Below, one piece after another: positions 12,046 through 22,954 of a stretch of 64,000 nt of DNA. The stretch is from Rhipidocladum racemiflorum (taxonomy: Eukaryota; Streptophyta; Magnoliopsida; Poales; Poaceae). The stretch lies in NCBI GenBank assembly GCA_036346355.1, contig CM070585.1, forward strand, positions 4,665,001 through 4,729,000, in the 5' to 3' direction. Under the pieces are notes generated by a model, which searched no databases, was not told where the DNA came from, and saw nothing but the letters and a program-made list of their open reading frames with translations. The first letter of the stretch is position 1; the number at the start of each line of letters is the position of its first letter. Position numbers and translations under genes: made by a program.

Positions 12046-13007
12046 AGCCTAAGTTGTGGGGGCTTTGATCATTGCAACAGTGGTCAGGGTAGTTACTATT
12101 GCGTTGGACTGGAATTAATTCAACCCATCAGTACCTTGATTACTAGTCACAAGACCGTACTCGGATTGAGTCCAATCAATCGGCTAGTCATGATGTGACT
12201 CTGCGCCAACCGTTTGAAACGACCCGAGCTTCCCGCAGACATGTGTCCAGTGCTAGTTCCCTAGATCAGTAGCCTAGCACCACTCATGTTACAATAAGTT
12301 GCATTAGCCTACTCATATGGATAATGAGGACATAGTATAACACACTGGTACGATTACATCGTTTTCATTACAAGCGAACCAGTTTGCTCATTGGCTACAA
12401 AATCTAAATACAACAAAAGAAAGTCTGCAACGGCGGCGGTGTGCCACTCCTGAACCCATAGGCAATCGACTGGGGAGTAACCCAGATAGCCGTCTCAGAA
12501 GTCGTCAGGCCCTGCGGCGTCGAACTCGTTGTCATTACCTTCGGCGCCGTCTTCTATGCATGTTGTATTTTTTTAAGAGCAAACGGTGAGTACACATATG
12601 TACTTGCAAGACTTTTGTGTTTGTAAGTAATAATAAATGCAGGTTATGACAATAAAGTGGTTGAAAGTGCATCTAGGCCCCTCATTTTATTTTGGTGATT
12701 AATGATGACACAATTAAAGAGATCTAATATTTCAATCAAGTATAATGCAGATCTCGAGATTACATCAAGTTTGAAATGACTTTGGACGTCTCCACGAGTA
12801 TCAAATTTCAACCAAAAACGGCATCAAGACGAAGACTTGTAATTTTCCTTTTTAATTGAGTCTTAAGAATAGCCGTACTATTAAGAGGGTACTACGGAAA
12901 ATCGCTTTTAGGATGTGCATGTGCTCAAAATCAAAACTTGCATCCAAAACTAGCACTCAAAACTTGCATTTTCCAAAAATCTGAATTCCAACCGAGCCAG
13001 TCAACTC

Positions 13008-13198
13008 GGAGAGTCCGGACATACAGTCCGGAGTATCCGGACTCAGTCCGGAGTCTCCGGACATTTTGTCCGGAGTCTCCGGGTTAACCCACTCGGCCAA
13101 AATTGTGATTTCCGGAGAGTCCGGAGTATCCGGACATTTAGTCCGGAGAGTCCGGACAACCCGGAGTCTCCGGGTTTTATGTCCGGAGTCTCCGGCCT
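13008..13198 (+). repeat. CCGG-N5-CCGG array in SIRE A U3
   Basis: Units such as CCGGAGTATCCGG (13028), CCGGAGTCTCCGG (13048) and CCGGAGTCTCCGG (13070) are spaced 20-22 bp. A CCGGAGAGTCCGG group follows at 13111-13198 after a 40-bp gap. It ends about 40 bp before the TATA-like box. The same array is present in the 3' LTR at 23705-23892. Confidence 0.9.
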
Positions 13199-13236
13199 GT
13201 TCGAAAAAGGGGAAAAACGGCTAGTTTTCAAAAATG

Positions 13237-13244
13237 TATTTAAA
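13237..13244 (+). promoter_or_regulatory. TATA-like box of SIRE A LTR
   Basis: TATTTAAA followed by GCCACCCCTTCTTCTCC, a pyrimidine-rich probable start region. The copy in the 3' LTR is near 23932. Confidence 0.55.
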
Positions 13245-13920
13245 GCCACCCCTTCTTCTCCAACGGCTAGGACTGCTTTTGAGCTCATTCATTGCAGCAT
13301 TCAAGCCCTCTCTAACACTTCCAAAGCATTCAATAGAGCCCTCACTTCCTCCCACCATTTGATTTGGTTGTTGATCCCTTTTGGTGAGGAGAGGAAGAAG
13401 AAAAGTGCTAGGTGCATTCATTTCGAGTTGTTGAGCACTAGTTCATCCTCCAAGCGACTTCCGCGGTGCTATTACTCTTGGAGGTTGAAGGTCTCCTAGA
13501 CGGCTAGGAGTCACCGGGAGCTACCAACTTGTGTGGTGAGCCCCGGTCGTTTGTGAAGGCGAGTCTCGCCTCCGAAAGGAAAGAGACAAGGAGTGAAGCC
13601 GGCGAGTGCATTTGTGCAACACCGGGAGGAAAGCGGGTTGAAAGAGACCCCAGCTCAAGTGTGACCGAGCCACCTCAACGGAGACGTAGGATTCCCTTCA
13701 AGAATCCGAACTTCGGTGAAAAATCACTTCTCTCTCGCTCTTTCTTGTGTTGCTTGTGTTGTTTGTATGGATTTGTCTCCGTAAAGCGTAGATCTAGCTC
13801 TTTGTCTAGCTTTAATTCAAATCCATACTAGCACTTGCTTTAGGTTGTTATTATCATCTACTTTTAGTAGTATTTTGTGCAAGTTTGAAGAACTTTCATT
13901 GTGCTCCCGAGCCACCCATC

Positions 13921-13995
13921 CCGGAGACTCCGGTATAAAGTACCGGACACTCCGGACAAGCCGGAGTATCCGGACCAAAACCCGGAGACTCCGGA
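13921..13995 (+). repeat. CCGG-N5-CCGG array near the end of the SIRE A 5' LTR
   Basis: Units CCGGAGACTCCGG, CCGGACACTCCGG, CCGGAGTATCCGG and CCGGAGACTCCGG start at 13921, 13943, 13961 and 13982 (spacing 22, 18 and 21). The 3' LTR copy lies at 24608-24682. Confidence 0.9.
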
Positions 13996-14083
13996 TTGAC
14001 CATCTCGGGAAAGTTTAATTCCGCTGCTATTTTTTAATTCGCCTATTCACCCCCCTCTAGGCGACATCATCGGTCCTTTCAAT

Positions 14084-14096
14084 TGGTATCAGAGCC
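14084..14096 (+). other. Primer-binding site of SIRE A
   Basis: TGGTATCAGAGCC begins two bases after the 5' LTR. It is complementary to the 3' end of plant initiator-methionine tRNA, the standard primer of Ty1-copia elements. Confidence 0.9.
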
Positions 14097-14137
14097 AAAT
14101 CTCTTTTATTTTGGCTTAACCGCTTGGAGAATCAAAG

Positions 14138-16363
14138 ATGTCGGAAATAGAGAAGGTTACCGAAACCCATGGCCAAGAGAAAGCCTCGGGTTCCGGTATA
14201 GGGGTTGCAATTCTTTTAGATTATTCCTCTTTTGGAGTCTCAAACTCTTCATCCTATGTCTCCGTCTCGTCCGGTCGAGCGCCTCACTTCGATGGCACTC
14301 GATATGCGGCATGGAAACATAAGATGAAGATGCATTTGAGATCACTTCATCCGTGTATTTGGAAGATTGTTGAAACAGGTTTCAAGCCCGCAAACCCCAA
14401 CAATCTCACCTCCGAAGAAGATAAAGCTCAACACTTCAACGACTTGGCCGTCAATGCCTTGTTCAATGCATTGAGCGACTCCGAGTTCAATCGGGTCGAT
14501 GGCCTTGACAATGCCAAGGACATTTGGGAGAGATTGATGATATCTCATGAAGGTGTGTCAAGTGTCCGTGAATCTAAGATAGAGCTCATCATTGGAGAAT
14601 TGAGCCGATTCACGCTAGAAGAAGGAGAATCCTACACCAAAATATTTGATCGCTTGATGGTGCTAGTAAATCAAGCTAAAGGACTTGGAAGCACTGAGCT
14701 CACCGACAAAGCAATTGTCAAGATCATCCTTAGAGTGATCACCCCCACCAACCGCAACCTTGTGCAACTCATCCGCGACCGGCCAAACTTCGATACACTC
14801 ACTCCTCATGACGTGATTGGCCGGTTGATGACGGATGAGATGATGGTTAAGGAAGCGGAAGTGGTGAAGGAGCTCAAGTTCGGCAAGAAGAAGGGTGTAG
14901 CCTTGAAGGCCGTCAAGGTTGCACAAGAAGCCGAAGAGAGCTCAAGCGATGAAGAAGAGTCGAGCGGCCCCTTGACAAATGAAGATATGGCCTTGCTCGT
15001 AAGAAGATTCAACAAGTTCTTGAAGAAGAAGGGCTACAAGCCGGGTAGTCACTCTAAGAGCTATGGCAACAAGTCAAGAGGGCGTCACTCCTCAAGAAAG
15101 TGCTATGAGTGTGGGGAACCCGGTCATTTCATTGCCGAGTGCCCACACAAAGAAAAGAAGGAAGAGAAGCCCTACAAGAAAGACAAGTTCAAGAAGAAGG
15201 ACAAAGACAAGAACAAAAAGTACAAGGGCAAGGGTCATGCATACATCGGCAAGGAGTGGAACTCCGACTCCGACTCCGAGTCCGAGTCCGATTCCAACTC
15301 CGACAATGAAGATGGACTTGCCACCGTCGCCATTGCCACTCCACCGACAAAGTCAAAGAGTCTCTTTGACAACTTACGCGACAATGAAGGAGATGCTCCA
15401 ATTTGCCTCATGGCAAAGGGGCACAAGGTATCATCTAAGAGCTCCACTCTTTCTATTGTTGATTATGGCTTAGATGATTGTGATGATGCTAGTGATGATG
15501 AGGAAGTAGCATTTAAGTCTATGAATGATTTTGATATTGAAAAACTAGACTTGCTACTTAAAGACATTGAAAAATTGGAGGAAGTGGTTGAACAAAAGGA
15601 GGCTATTCTTGAGGCTCAAGAGGATCTCCTTATTTTTGAAAAGGAGAAGAATATTGAGCTAGAGAAGAGCCTATCTTTTGAAAGAAAAAGGAATGAGGAC
15701 TTAGTCAAAAATTCAAATTTGACTAAGAGTGAAGTGGTTAGTCTTGAGATCACCAATGCTTCACTCGTAGAGCAACTTGCTCAAGCAATGGATGCTTGCA
15801 AAGCTCTTGAAGTGAAGCTTGTTGATCTCTCTAATAACGCTTCCACCTCAATTAACAACTCCAATGTTTCAATACCCTCAACTAGCAATGGATGCGCTAG
15901 ATGTTATAATGTTGATGTTGCTACTTGTGCTACTAACCGTGAGACTTTGAAAGTCTTGGCTCATGAGAATGAGAAGCTTAAGGTGATGCTTGAAGATGGA
16001 CTTCAAAAGTCCTACAAGGCAAGCAAGGGTTTAGAGGAGTATCTCGGTAAGCGCCAAGGTAATCCTAAGAGGCAAGGGCTTGGGTATGTTCCGCCAAAGG
16101 GCAAAAAGAGCAACATTGTTGTTGCTCCTTTAAGCAAGCCCATTCACTTTGTAAAAGGCGAAGGAACATCCAAGCACAAAGCTCACTCCGAGTTCTTTGC
16201 TTCTTATGTGCTTAAAAGGACTAACCTCGGTCGTGTAGTTGCTTATCATGTTGGGCGTAAGCCGAAAAATACTCCTTGTGTTCGTTCTATTTGGGTCCCA
16301 AAATCGCTTGTGACTAACGTGCGCGGACCTACCCAAGTTTGGGTACCAAAGAGCAAAAACTAA
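14138..16363 (+). CDS. gag: SIRE A Gag polyprotein
   Basis: An intact 741-codon frame. Residues about 47-200 form the copia-type gag core (FDGTRYAAWKHKM, then NALFNALS, then KDIWERL). A lysine-rich region precedes a CCHC zinc knuckle CYECGEPGHFIAEC at residues 322-335, the nucleic-acid binding part of the nucleocapsid. An acidic Ser/Asp repeat and a long predicted coiled coil (residues about 460-600) follow. The ATG at 14138 is the first after the primer-binding site. It ends VPKSKN-stop; in SIRE elements gag and pol are typically separated by a stop codon. It would assemble the cytoplasmic virus-like particle. Confidence 0.9.
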   Translation: MSEIEKVTETHGQEKASGSGIGVAILLDYSSFGVSNSSSYVSVSSGRAPHFDGTRYAAWKHKMKMHLRSLHPCIWKIVETGFKPANPNNLTSEEDKAQHFNDLAVNALFNALSDSEFNRVDGLDNAKDIWERLMISHEGVSSVRESKIELIIGELSRFTLEEGESYTKIFDRLMVLVNQAKGLGSTELTDKAIVKIILRVITPTNRNLVQLIRDRPNFDTLTPHDVIGRLMTDEMMVKEAEVVKELKFGKKKGVALKAVKVAQEAEESSSDEEESSGPLTNEDMALLVRRFNKFLKKKGYKPGSHSKSYGNKSRGRHSSRKCYECGEPGHFIAECPHKEKKEEKPYKKDKFKKKDKDKNKKYKGKGHAYIGKEWNSDSDSESESDSNSDNEDGLATVAIATPPTKSKSLFDNLRDNEGDAPICLMAKGHKVSSKSSTLSIVDYGLDDCDDASDDEEVAFKSMNDFDIEKLDLLLKDIEKLEEVVEQKEAILEAQEDLLIFEKEKNIELEKSLSFERKRNEDLVKNSNLTKSEVVSLEITNASLVEQLAQAMDACKALEVKLVDLSNNASTSINNSNVSIPSTSNGCARCYNVDVATCATNRETLKVLAHENEKLKVMLEDGLQKSYKASKGLEEYLGKRQGNPKRQGLGYVPPKGKKSNIVVAPLSKPIHFVKGEGTSKHKAHSEFFASYVLKRTNLGRVVAYHVGRKPKNTPCVRSIWVPKSLVTNVRGPTQVWVPKSKN

Positions 16364-17791
16364 ATGTCATTTTGTAGGCCTATATCTCCGGTGGAACAAG
16401 TTGGATTTTGGATAGCGGATGTCGCACCACATGACCGGAGAAAAGGCAATGTTCGCACACTTGGACGCAAATGGATCAAATAGTGAAAGCATTGTCTTTG
16501 GAGACAATGGAAAAGGAGAAGTAATTGGATTGGGTAAAATTTCTATCTCAAGCAATTTTCAATTAAATAATGTTTTGCTTGTTGAGTCATTAAGCTACAA
16601 TTTATTGTCCGTTGCACAATTATGTGAAGCGGGCTATAATTGTTTGTTTAATGAAAAGGGTGTGGATGTCATTAAGAGGCTTGATGGTTCAATAGCCTTT
16701 AAAGGGCGTTTGAAGGGTAAGCTCTATCTCGTAGACTTCAATACGGATAGACTTAATCTTGAAACGTGCTTAATGGCTAAATCTAGCATGGGTTGGCTTT
16801 GGCATCGCCGGTTAGCCCATGTTGGTATGAGGAATCTTCACAAACTCGTTAAAGGCAACCACATTCTCGGACTAACCAATGTTGTCTTTGAGAAAGATAG
16901 GATTTGTAGCGCTTGTCAAGCCGGCAAGCAAGTTGGTGCCTCCCATCCCGCCAAGAATGTAATGACGACCACAAGACCGTTGGAAATGCTTCATATGGAT
17001 CTTTTTGGTCCGGTCGCCTACATAAGCATCGGGGGAAGTAAGTATGGTCTAGTAATTGTCGATGACTTTTCTCGCTTCACTTGGGTGTTTTTCTTACATG
17101 ACAAAGGTGAAGTCCAAGCAACACTAAAGAAGTTCATGAGAAGAGCACAAAATGAATTTGAAGTGAAAATCAAGAGAATCCGAAGCGATAACGGCACCGA
17201 GTTCAAGAATATTGGTGTGGAGGAGTTTCTCGATGAAGAAGGAATCAAGCACGAATTCTCGGCTCCCTATTCTCCTCAACAAAATGGGGTGGCCGAGAGG
17301 AAGAATCGAACCCTCATCGAGATGGCGCGGACGATGCTTGACGAGTACAAGGTTTCCGATAGCTTTTGGGCGGAAGCCATCAATACCGCATGCCACAGCT
17401 CCAACCGCCTCTACCTCCACAAGATCTTGAAGAAGACTGCGTACGAGTTGCTCACCGGGAAGAAACCAAATGTCTCCTACTTTCGAGTCTTTGGGAGTAA
17501 ATGCTATATCCTTAACAAAAAGGCTAAGTCATCTAAATTCGCTCCTAAAGTAGATGAAGGTTTCTTACTCGGTTATGGAACAAATGCTTATGCGTACCGA
17601 GTTTTCAACAATACCACCGGTGTCGTTGAAATCTCGCGTGATGTAACATTTGATGAGTCTAATGGTTCTCAAGTAGAACAAGTTGATCGTGTTGTGTTTG
17701 ACAGGGAAGAACCTCCTTGTGAAGCTATCAAGAAAATGGCAATCGGGGAGGTAAGACCTCAAAATTTGGAATCTCACCCGAGCACCCCAAC

Positions 17792-17865
17792 CCGGAGTCT
17801 CCGGCCTGAAACCCGGAGTGTCCGGACTGGTCCGGAGTCTCTGGGTCAAATACCGGAGTCTCTGG
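17792..17865 (+). repeat. CCGG-N5-CCGG array inside SIRE A pol coding region
   Basis: Units start at 17792, 17812, 17832 and 17853 (spacing 20, 20 and 21): CCGGAGTCTCCGG, CCGGAGTGTCCGG and two decayed copies ending CTCTGG. It is translated in frame as SLRPETRSVRTGPESLGQ in the variable linker between integrase and RT. Confidence 0.85.
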
Positions 17866-17974
17866 ATGGGTCAGACTCGGGCGATATTCACTCCTCGTCC
17901 AAGCAGGCTCAAGATGGTTCTAATGCCACACAAGATGATGAAGGCCCTATTCAAGCCTTGGACTCAACCGTACC

Positions 17975-18665
17975 TAGGGGTGGAATTTTAGCTCGAGGCT
18001 CGAGGCTCGGCTCGGTGCGGCTCGGCTCGGCTCGCATGGCCAATGAGCCGAGCCCGAGCCTACCGCTCGCTCGCCAGCCAACGAGCCGAGCCCGAGCCAG
18101 CTCGTGAGCGGCTCGTTAGGCTTGACAGTCATTGAGTTATATAAGGTATGAATTCACAATACAGTAATTAGTATACCCAATGCTAGACATCTAATGAGCA
18201 ATGCTTGTCTTACCTTACTTTTTGAGTTTACTCTTCTTAGTACTTCAAATGTCTTGTATTGGGTCTACTGATTACTTTTGCACAGATAAAGTAAGCGGAG
18301 TATTCTTTTTCCAGATTACATGTTTGCAATTTTATAAACTAAAAGAACAGTCTAACCATCTGTGCTTAAAAAGACGTCCCATAAATGTGAAATTGCTTCT
18401 TAACCGAACCCTAGAGGAGGCTGGAGCCTGAGAACGGTGAGAATGGATGGAGGAGCTTTGTTTTTTTTTTGTGAGAATGAAGGGCATTTAGGCCCTTGCC
18501 AGTGCTCTTGTAGGCCGGCTCGCGAGCCGGCTCGAGGCTCGAGCGAGCCCGAGCCGAGCTCAAGATTGAGCTCGATGTATGCAACGAGCCGGGCTCGGCT
18601 CGGCTCGAAAACTGGCGAGCTCGGCCGAGCCGAGCCGAGCTCGGCTCGGCTCGATTCCACCCCTA
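17975..18665 (+). mobile_element. hAT-type MITE inserted in SIRE A pol
   Basis: Terminal inverted repeats TAGGGGTGGAAT...ATTCCACCCCTA are flanked by an exact 8-bp TSD ACCGTACC (17967-17974 and 18666-18673), the hAT signature. It is 691 bp with no transposase. Both ends carry GAGCC/GGCTC tandem arrays (about 17992-18120 and 18515-18655) in opposite orientation, which could fold. Its stop codons end the upstream pol frame at 18107. Confidence 0.92.
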
Positions 18666-20612
18666 ACCGTACCTCATCCGAGAGTTCATCAAAGCATTCA
18701 AAGAGATCATCCAGTCGACAACATACTTGGAGACATCAACAAGGGAGTATCCACTCGATCTCGAGTTGCAAGTTTTTGTGAATTTTACTCGTTCGTTTCC
18801 TCTCTTGAACCCCTTAAAGTAGATGAAGCGCTTGAAGACCTAGATTGGGTGATGGCTATGCAAGAGGAACTGAATAACTTCAAGCGCAATCAAGTCTGGG
18901 AGCTTGTCAAAAGACCCAAGCAAAACGTCATCGGCACTAAGTGGGTCTTCCGAAACAAGCAAGATGAAAACGGGATCGTGACAAGGAACAAAGCTCGTTT
19001 GGTTGCTCAAGGATACACTCAAATCGAAGGTTTGGATTACGATGAAACATATGCTCCGGTATCTAGGCTTGAATCTATTAGAATATTACTTGCCTTTGCT
19101 ACTCACCATGATTTTAAGCTGTATCAAATGGACGTGAAAAGCGCCTTCCTAAATGGACCACTATCCGAGATGGTCTACGTTGAGCAACCACCTGGATTTG
19201 AAGATCCAAGACATCCGGACCACGTCTACTACCTTCACAAGGCACTTTATGGACTTAAGCAAGCTCCAAGGGCATGGTTCGAATGTCTACGAGACTTTCT
19301 TCTGGAACAAGGTTTTGTAGTCGGAAAGGCCGACCCTACTCCCTTTACTAAGCATATTGATAATGATTTGTTTGTGTGCCAAATATATGTCGATGACATT
19401 ATATTTGGATCTACTAATGAACACTTGTGTAAAGAATTTAGCAAGTTGATGACTAAAAGATTCGAGATGTCCATGATGGGAGAGTTGAAGTTCTTTCTCG
19501 GATTTCAAGTCAAACAACTCAAGGAAGGAACTTTTATTTGCCAAACCAAATACATCAAGGACATGCTCAAGAAGTTCGGAATGGAGGACGCCAAGCCTAT
19601 AAAGACGCCTATGCAAGCCAACGGCCATCTAGACCTCGACAAAGAAGGTAAACCGGTCATCCAAAAGGTATATCGTTCGATGATCGGTTCTCTTCTTTAT
19701 CTTTGTGCATCTAGGCCCGATATCATGCTTAGCGTTTGTATGTGTGCACGTTTCCAAGCCGCTCCAAAAGAGTGCCACATGGTGGCCGTTAAGAGAATCT
19801 TGAGATACTTAGTGCACACTCCTCATTTTGGACTTTGGTATCCGAAAGGATCCTCCTTTGAACTTATTGGCTATTCCGATGCGGATTATGCCGGTTGCAA
19901 AGTGGATAGGAAGAGTACCTCGGGAACCTGCCAATTCTTGGGTAGGTCCCTAGTCTCGTGGTCTTCCAAGAAACAAAATTCCGTAGCCTTATCCACTGCC
20001 GAAGCCGAATACATAGCTGCCGGGAGTTGTTGTGCCCAATTACTTTGGATGAGACAAACCTTGAGTGATTATGGCATATCCTACAAAAGCATTCCACTTT
20101 TGTGTGACAATGAGAGTGCCATAAAAATTGCCAACAATCCTGTCCAACACTCCCGAACAAAACACATTGATATTCGCCATCATTTCCTAAGAGACCACGC
20201 AACTAAAGGCGAAATTGATATCCAACATGTGAGTACAAATGATCAATTAGCCGATATTTTTACCAAGCCCCTTGACGAGAAAAGGTTCTGTGAATTGAGA
20301 AGTGGACTAAATATCTTAGACTCTCGTAACGTGGCTTGACATGTGCTCACATATTGTTTGTTGAATGAAAAATAATTTTCAAAACCTTATTCATCTTTTT
20401 CTTTGAATTTATCCAATGTTGTTGGCTCTTGATCCTCTGATCTTGTCATTGATATGTGACCATGGTTTGTTTGCTTTATTGTTCGCTGGTCATATATCAA
20501 GTTGACATCTTAGGAATCTTTCTCCCTCTCGCTCCGCCAAATTCTTTGAGCTATCCTTCAATTTGTTAATTTCCTAACCGAAAGTGGGCAACCCGATCGT
20601 CCGGTATTTAAT

Positions 20613-20689
20613 CCGGAGTCTCCGGACTATTTGTCCGGACTCTCCGGGTTGGGCCGGAGTCTCCGGACTGAAAATCCGGAGTCTCCGGG
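20613..20689 (+). repeat. CCGG-N5-CCGG array between SIRE A pol and env-like gene
   Basis: Units start at 20613, 20635, 20654 and 20676 (spacing 22, 19 and 22). It is followed by TTTAAG, a C/T-rich stretch and, 150 bp on, a strong splice donor GTG|GTAAGT (20838). This is the same order (array, start region, donor) as in the LTRs, so it may be part of an internal promoter for the env-like gene. That role is inference. Confidence 0.8.
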
Positions 20690-21181
20690 TTGGGGCGGAC
20701 GGTTTAAGTTCCCCCCAATCCCGCGCGGTTTCTTTTTCCATTCCCTTTGCACCGGGCGCCTCTCCCTCTCCCTCTCCCGTGCTCCTCTCTCTCCTAGGGA
20801 TCTTGGACTCCTCCTCTTCCTTGGATTGGAGATCGTGGTAAGTTTTTTTCTTGCCCTAATCTTGTTCCTTCCGGGTTTGGATCAATTTCTTGCGGTTCTT
20901 AGGGCCTCTCCTCGTGCTTCATCTCATCTAGGGTGTGATTTGTCTCGTGGAGGTTCTCAAGATCGAAGAATCGATCTCCCTCTTCTACCGCATTTCCTCG
21001 GTTTCAAACCCGTTGAGGTGAGTTCCAATCCGTGCCCTATTTTCGCGAAAACTTGTACTAGATTGTGCCCTAGACCTCATTCCAATCTTCTTGTGGCAAT
21101 CTAGAGTCAATTTGTTGAGTTGTGCGGGTTGGATCGCTTCTTTCCTTGGCCGCCGTCATGAAAATTCACTCATCCGAGTGT

Positions 21182-21249
21182 CCGGACATTTTGTCCGGAG
21201 TCTCCGGATGCAATCCGGAGTATCCGGACTTTTTGTCCGGACTCTCCGG
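21182..21249 (+). repeat. CCGG-N5-CCGG array upstream of the env-like ORF
   Basis: CCGG starts fall at 21182, 21195, 21214 and 21237, with the units CCGGAGTCTCCGG, CCGGAGTATCCGG and CCGGACTCTCCGG. It lies in a probable intron (20838 to about 21329) ahead of the ATG at 21333. Confidence 0.8.
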
Positions 21250-21332
21250 GTTGGGTGCCTCGTCCAGATTCTAATCTTCGCTGTTTTTCTTGTCGCCTCT
21301 CGGCTAATTCTATTCCTTCGCCTCTGCAGTCG

Positions 21333-22919
21333 ATGGATCCTTCTCGTGGAACTTCCGGTGGCGCGATCCTCTTCACCGTCATCCGGTGGCGGTGATCCCT
21401 TCGAGGCTCGTCTCCCACCAATTCTCCTCCGCCCTCCGCAAAAGCAGAGGAATTGAGTGGCCAAAAGACCCACGCCCGGACCTCGAGGCCGGCTAAGCGC
21501 CCGGCCACAAGACTGTCCTGTCTCCTCCACCTCTGTCAACTCCTGATCCAGATGAGCATCCAGCAGATACTCATGCCAGACTTCGTGATCAGAAGAGGAG
21601 CGAGTTTCGTGCTTCTGGGCGCTTTATTGGTCCTCTGGCCAAGGCCAAGCCCGTGTGGAACTATCCTATGTCCGTGAACCCAATGAGGATAATTGATTAC
21701 CGGACAGGATCTGGAAAAGGGAAAGCCATTGTTGAGCACAGAAAGAAAGATCCTCTGGAGCTCCACCAGGATGAGTATGTGGACCGCCGGTTTTGGAACC
21801 GGTTTCAGTCAGATTATTATGAGACGGTCCTATACCCACTTGAGCACCCAGTGGTTCGCATGAAGACCATTGACTGGGAGTACATGGCCGTTGCTGGCAA
21901 TCCAGTCTTCACTGAGATTATTCAGATTTGCGAGCTGCATCAAGTCAAGAATATCATGGCATACAAGTTTGACTGGAATAATGAGGTTCTCATGCAGTTC
22001 TATGCCACCTTGTACTTTGACAAGAATGATGAGGCCATATGGTGGATGACTGACAGGGTTTGGTATGTGGCTAGCAAGAAGAAGTTTGCCAGAGTCCTCA
22101 ACCTCAGGTACAATGACATTCCAAAGCTTCATGCGAAGAAGGTGATGACTCCTGAGCAGATTGAGGCTTTGTATGACACTTCTAAGAGTTTCACAGTTGG
22201 GACCATCAAGGGTCTAAAGGATGTACCAGCTGTACTCAACAGGATGTTGAGGGTCACTCTTTGGCCCAAGGAGGGAGATGCTTCTGCCATCAGTTCCTAT
22301 GGAAGGAACTTGCTGTTTCACCTCGTTGAGCGCACCCACTCGTTCGATATTGTCGATTTCATGTGGGAGACGATGAGACACGTCGCAGAGCAACATGGCA
22401 AGTTGCAGCTATGCACCCTTTGTGATGACCTTGATCTCTTCAGTGAGTGGTCTGAAGTTTGTCAGAGATGAGGAGCATCTTGCTTACAAGGTCTGTCCTC
22501 AGTCTACTCCAGCTCCTCCAGCTGCTCCTGGTCCTGCTGCTAGGCTTCGCCGAGGTCGTGCTTCGGGCTCTACCTCTACCCCGTCCGTGCCTCCTGCCAG
22601 TTCTTGAGGCGGTCAGGAGGTTCCTAGTGGCACTCTCGAGAAGATGCTCAAGCATATCTTACGCGCTTTGCCGTGATATCTCCACCCAGAAGGAGATGAA
22701 GAAGCGAGATCAAGAAGAATGGCAAGGGCATTCGAGACATACGTCGTCACTTGGGTGAGGCTTTGTCTCACGACTCTTGAGTTCATCGAGGAGGAGGGCA
22801 GTGTGACTTCTGCTGATGCCTTGTTTGGGATTGTATCCTCCTCTACTCCTCCAGCGCCTGATGATGACGACAGCGAGGGCTCCGAGTACGAGGCCTCCGA
22901 CGGCGGAGACGACGAGTGA
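21333..22919 (+). pseudogene. SIRE-type env-like third ORF, frameshifted
   Basis: An AG acceptor-like CCTCTGCAG (21321-21329) precedes ATGGATCCTTCTCGTGG (21333). The first frame breaks after about 20 codons. A long open part at 21653-22471 includes MRIIDYRTGSGKGKAI and RRFWNRFQSDYYETVLYPLE. The frame then shifts near 22465 to a Pro/Ala-rich piece ending at 22607, and resumes at 22719-22919 with an acidic tail (DDDDSEGSEYEASDGGDDE). SIRE-lineage elements carry a third ORF here, often called env-like. I see no clear signal peptide or membrane segment in the intact part, so the name describes position rather than function. Nothing indicates a functional envelope. Confidence 0.6.
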
Positions 22920-22954
22920 TTTCCTGTGTCTCCCTTTTTGGTGTCTTGATGCCA

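Larger units (their letters stand above)
12662..14081 (+). repeat. 5' LTR of SIRE A
   Basis: TGAAAGTGCATCTAGGCCCC...CATCGGTCCTTTCA. U3 carries a palindrome array (13008-13198) directly before a TATA-like box (13237). A second array (13921-13995) lies close to the 3' end, just before the primer-binding site. Confidence 0.95.
16387..20339 (+). pseudogene. pol: SIRE A Pol (protease-integrase-RT-RNase H), interrupted
   Basis: Protease: GGTSWILDSG at 16390-16419, but one base is missing just after the active-site DSG, so the rest continues in another frame from 16419. Integrase: zinc-binding HRRLAH...ICSACQAGK (16803-16935) and catalytic D-D-E in LHMDLFGP (about 16990), RSDNGTEF (17181) and NGVAERKN (17284). 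A palindrome array lies in the linker (17792-17865), then a 691-bp hAT MITE (17975-18665). RT resumes with KARLVAQGY, MDVKSAFLNG and catalytic YVDDI (about 19387); RNase H has SDADYAGC and KHIDIRHHF and ends at 20339. Apart from the protease indel and the MITE the frame is open. The MITE plus one TSD copy is 699 bp, a multiple of three, so both sides share a frame. Confidence 0.9.

Noticed and set aside
14084..14096. tRNA gene suggested by TGGTATCAGAGC sequences (also 28132 and 62699)
   Set aside because: Only the 12-13-base primer-binding sites are present, next to LTR ends; no tRNA body.
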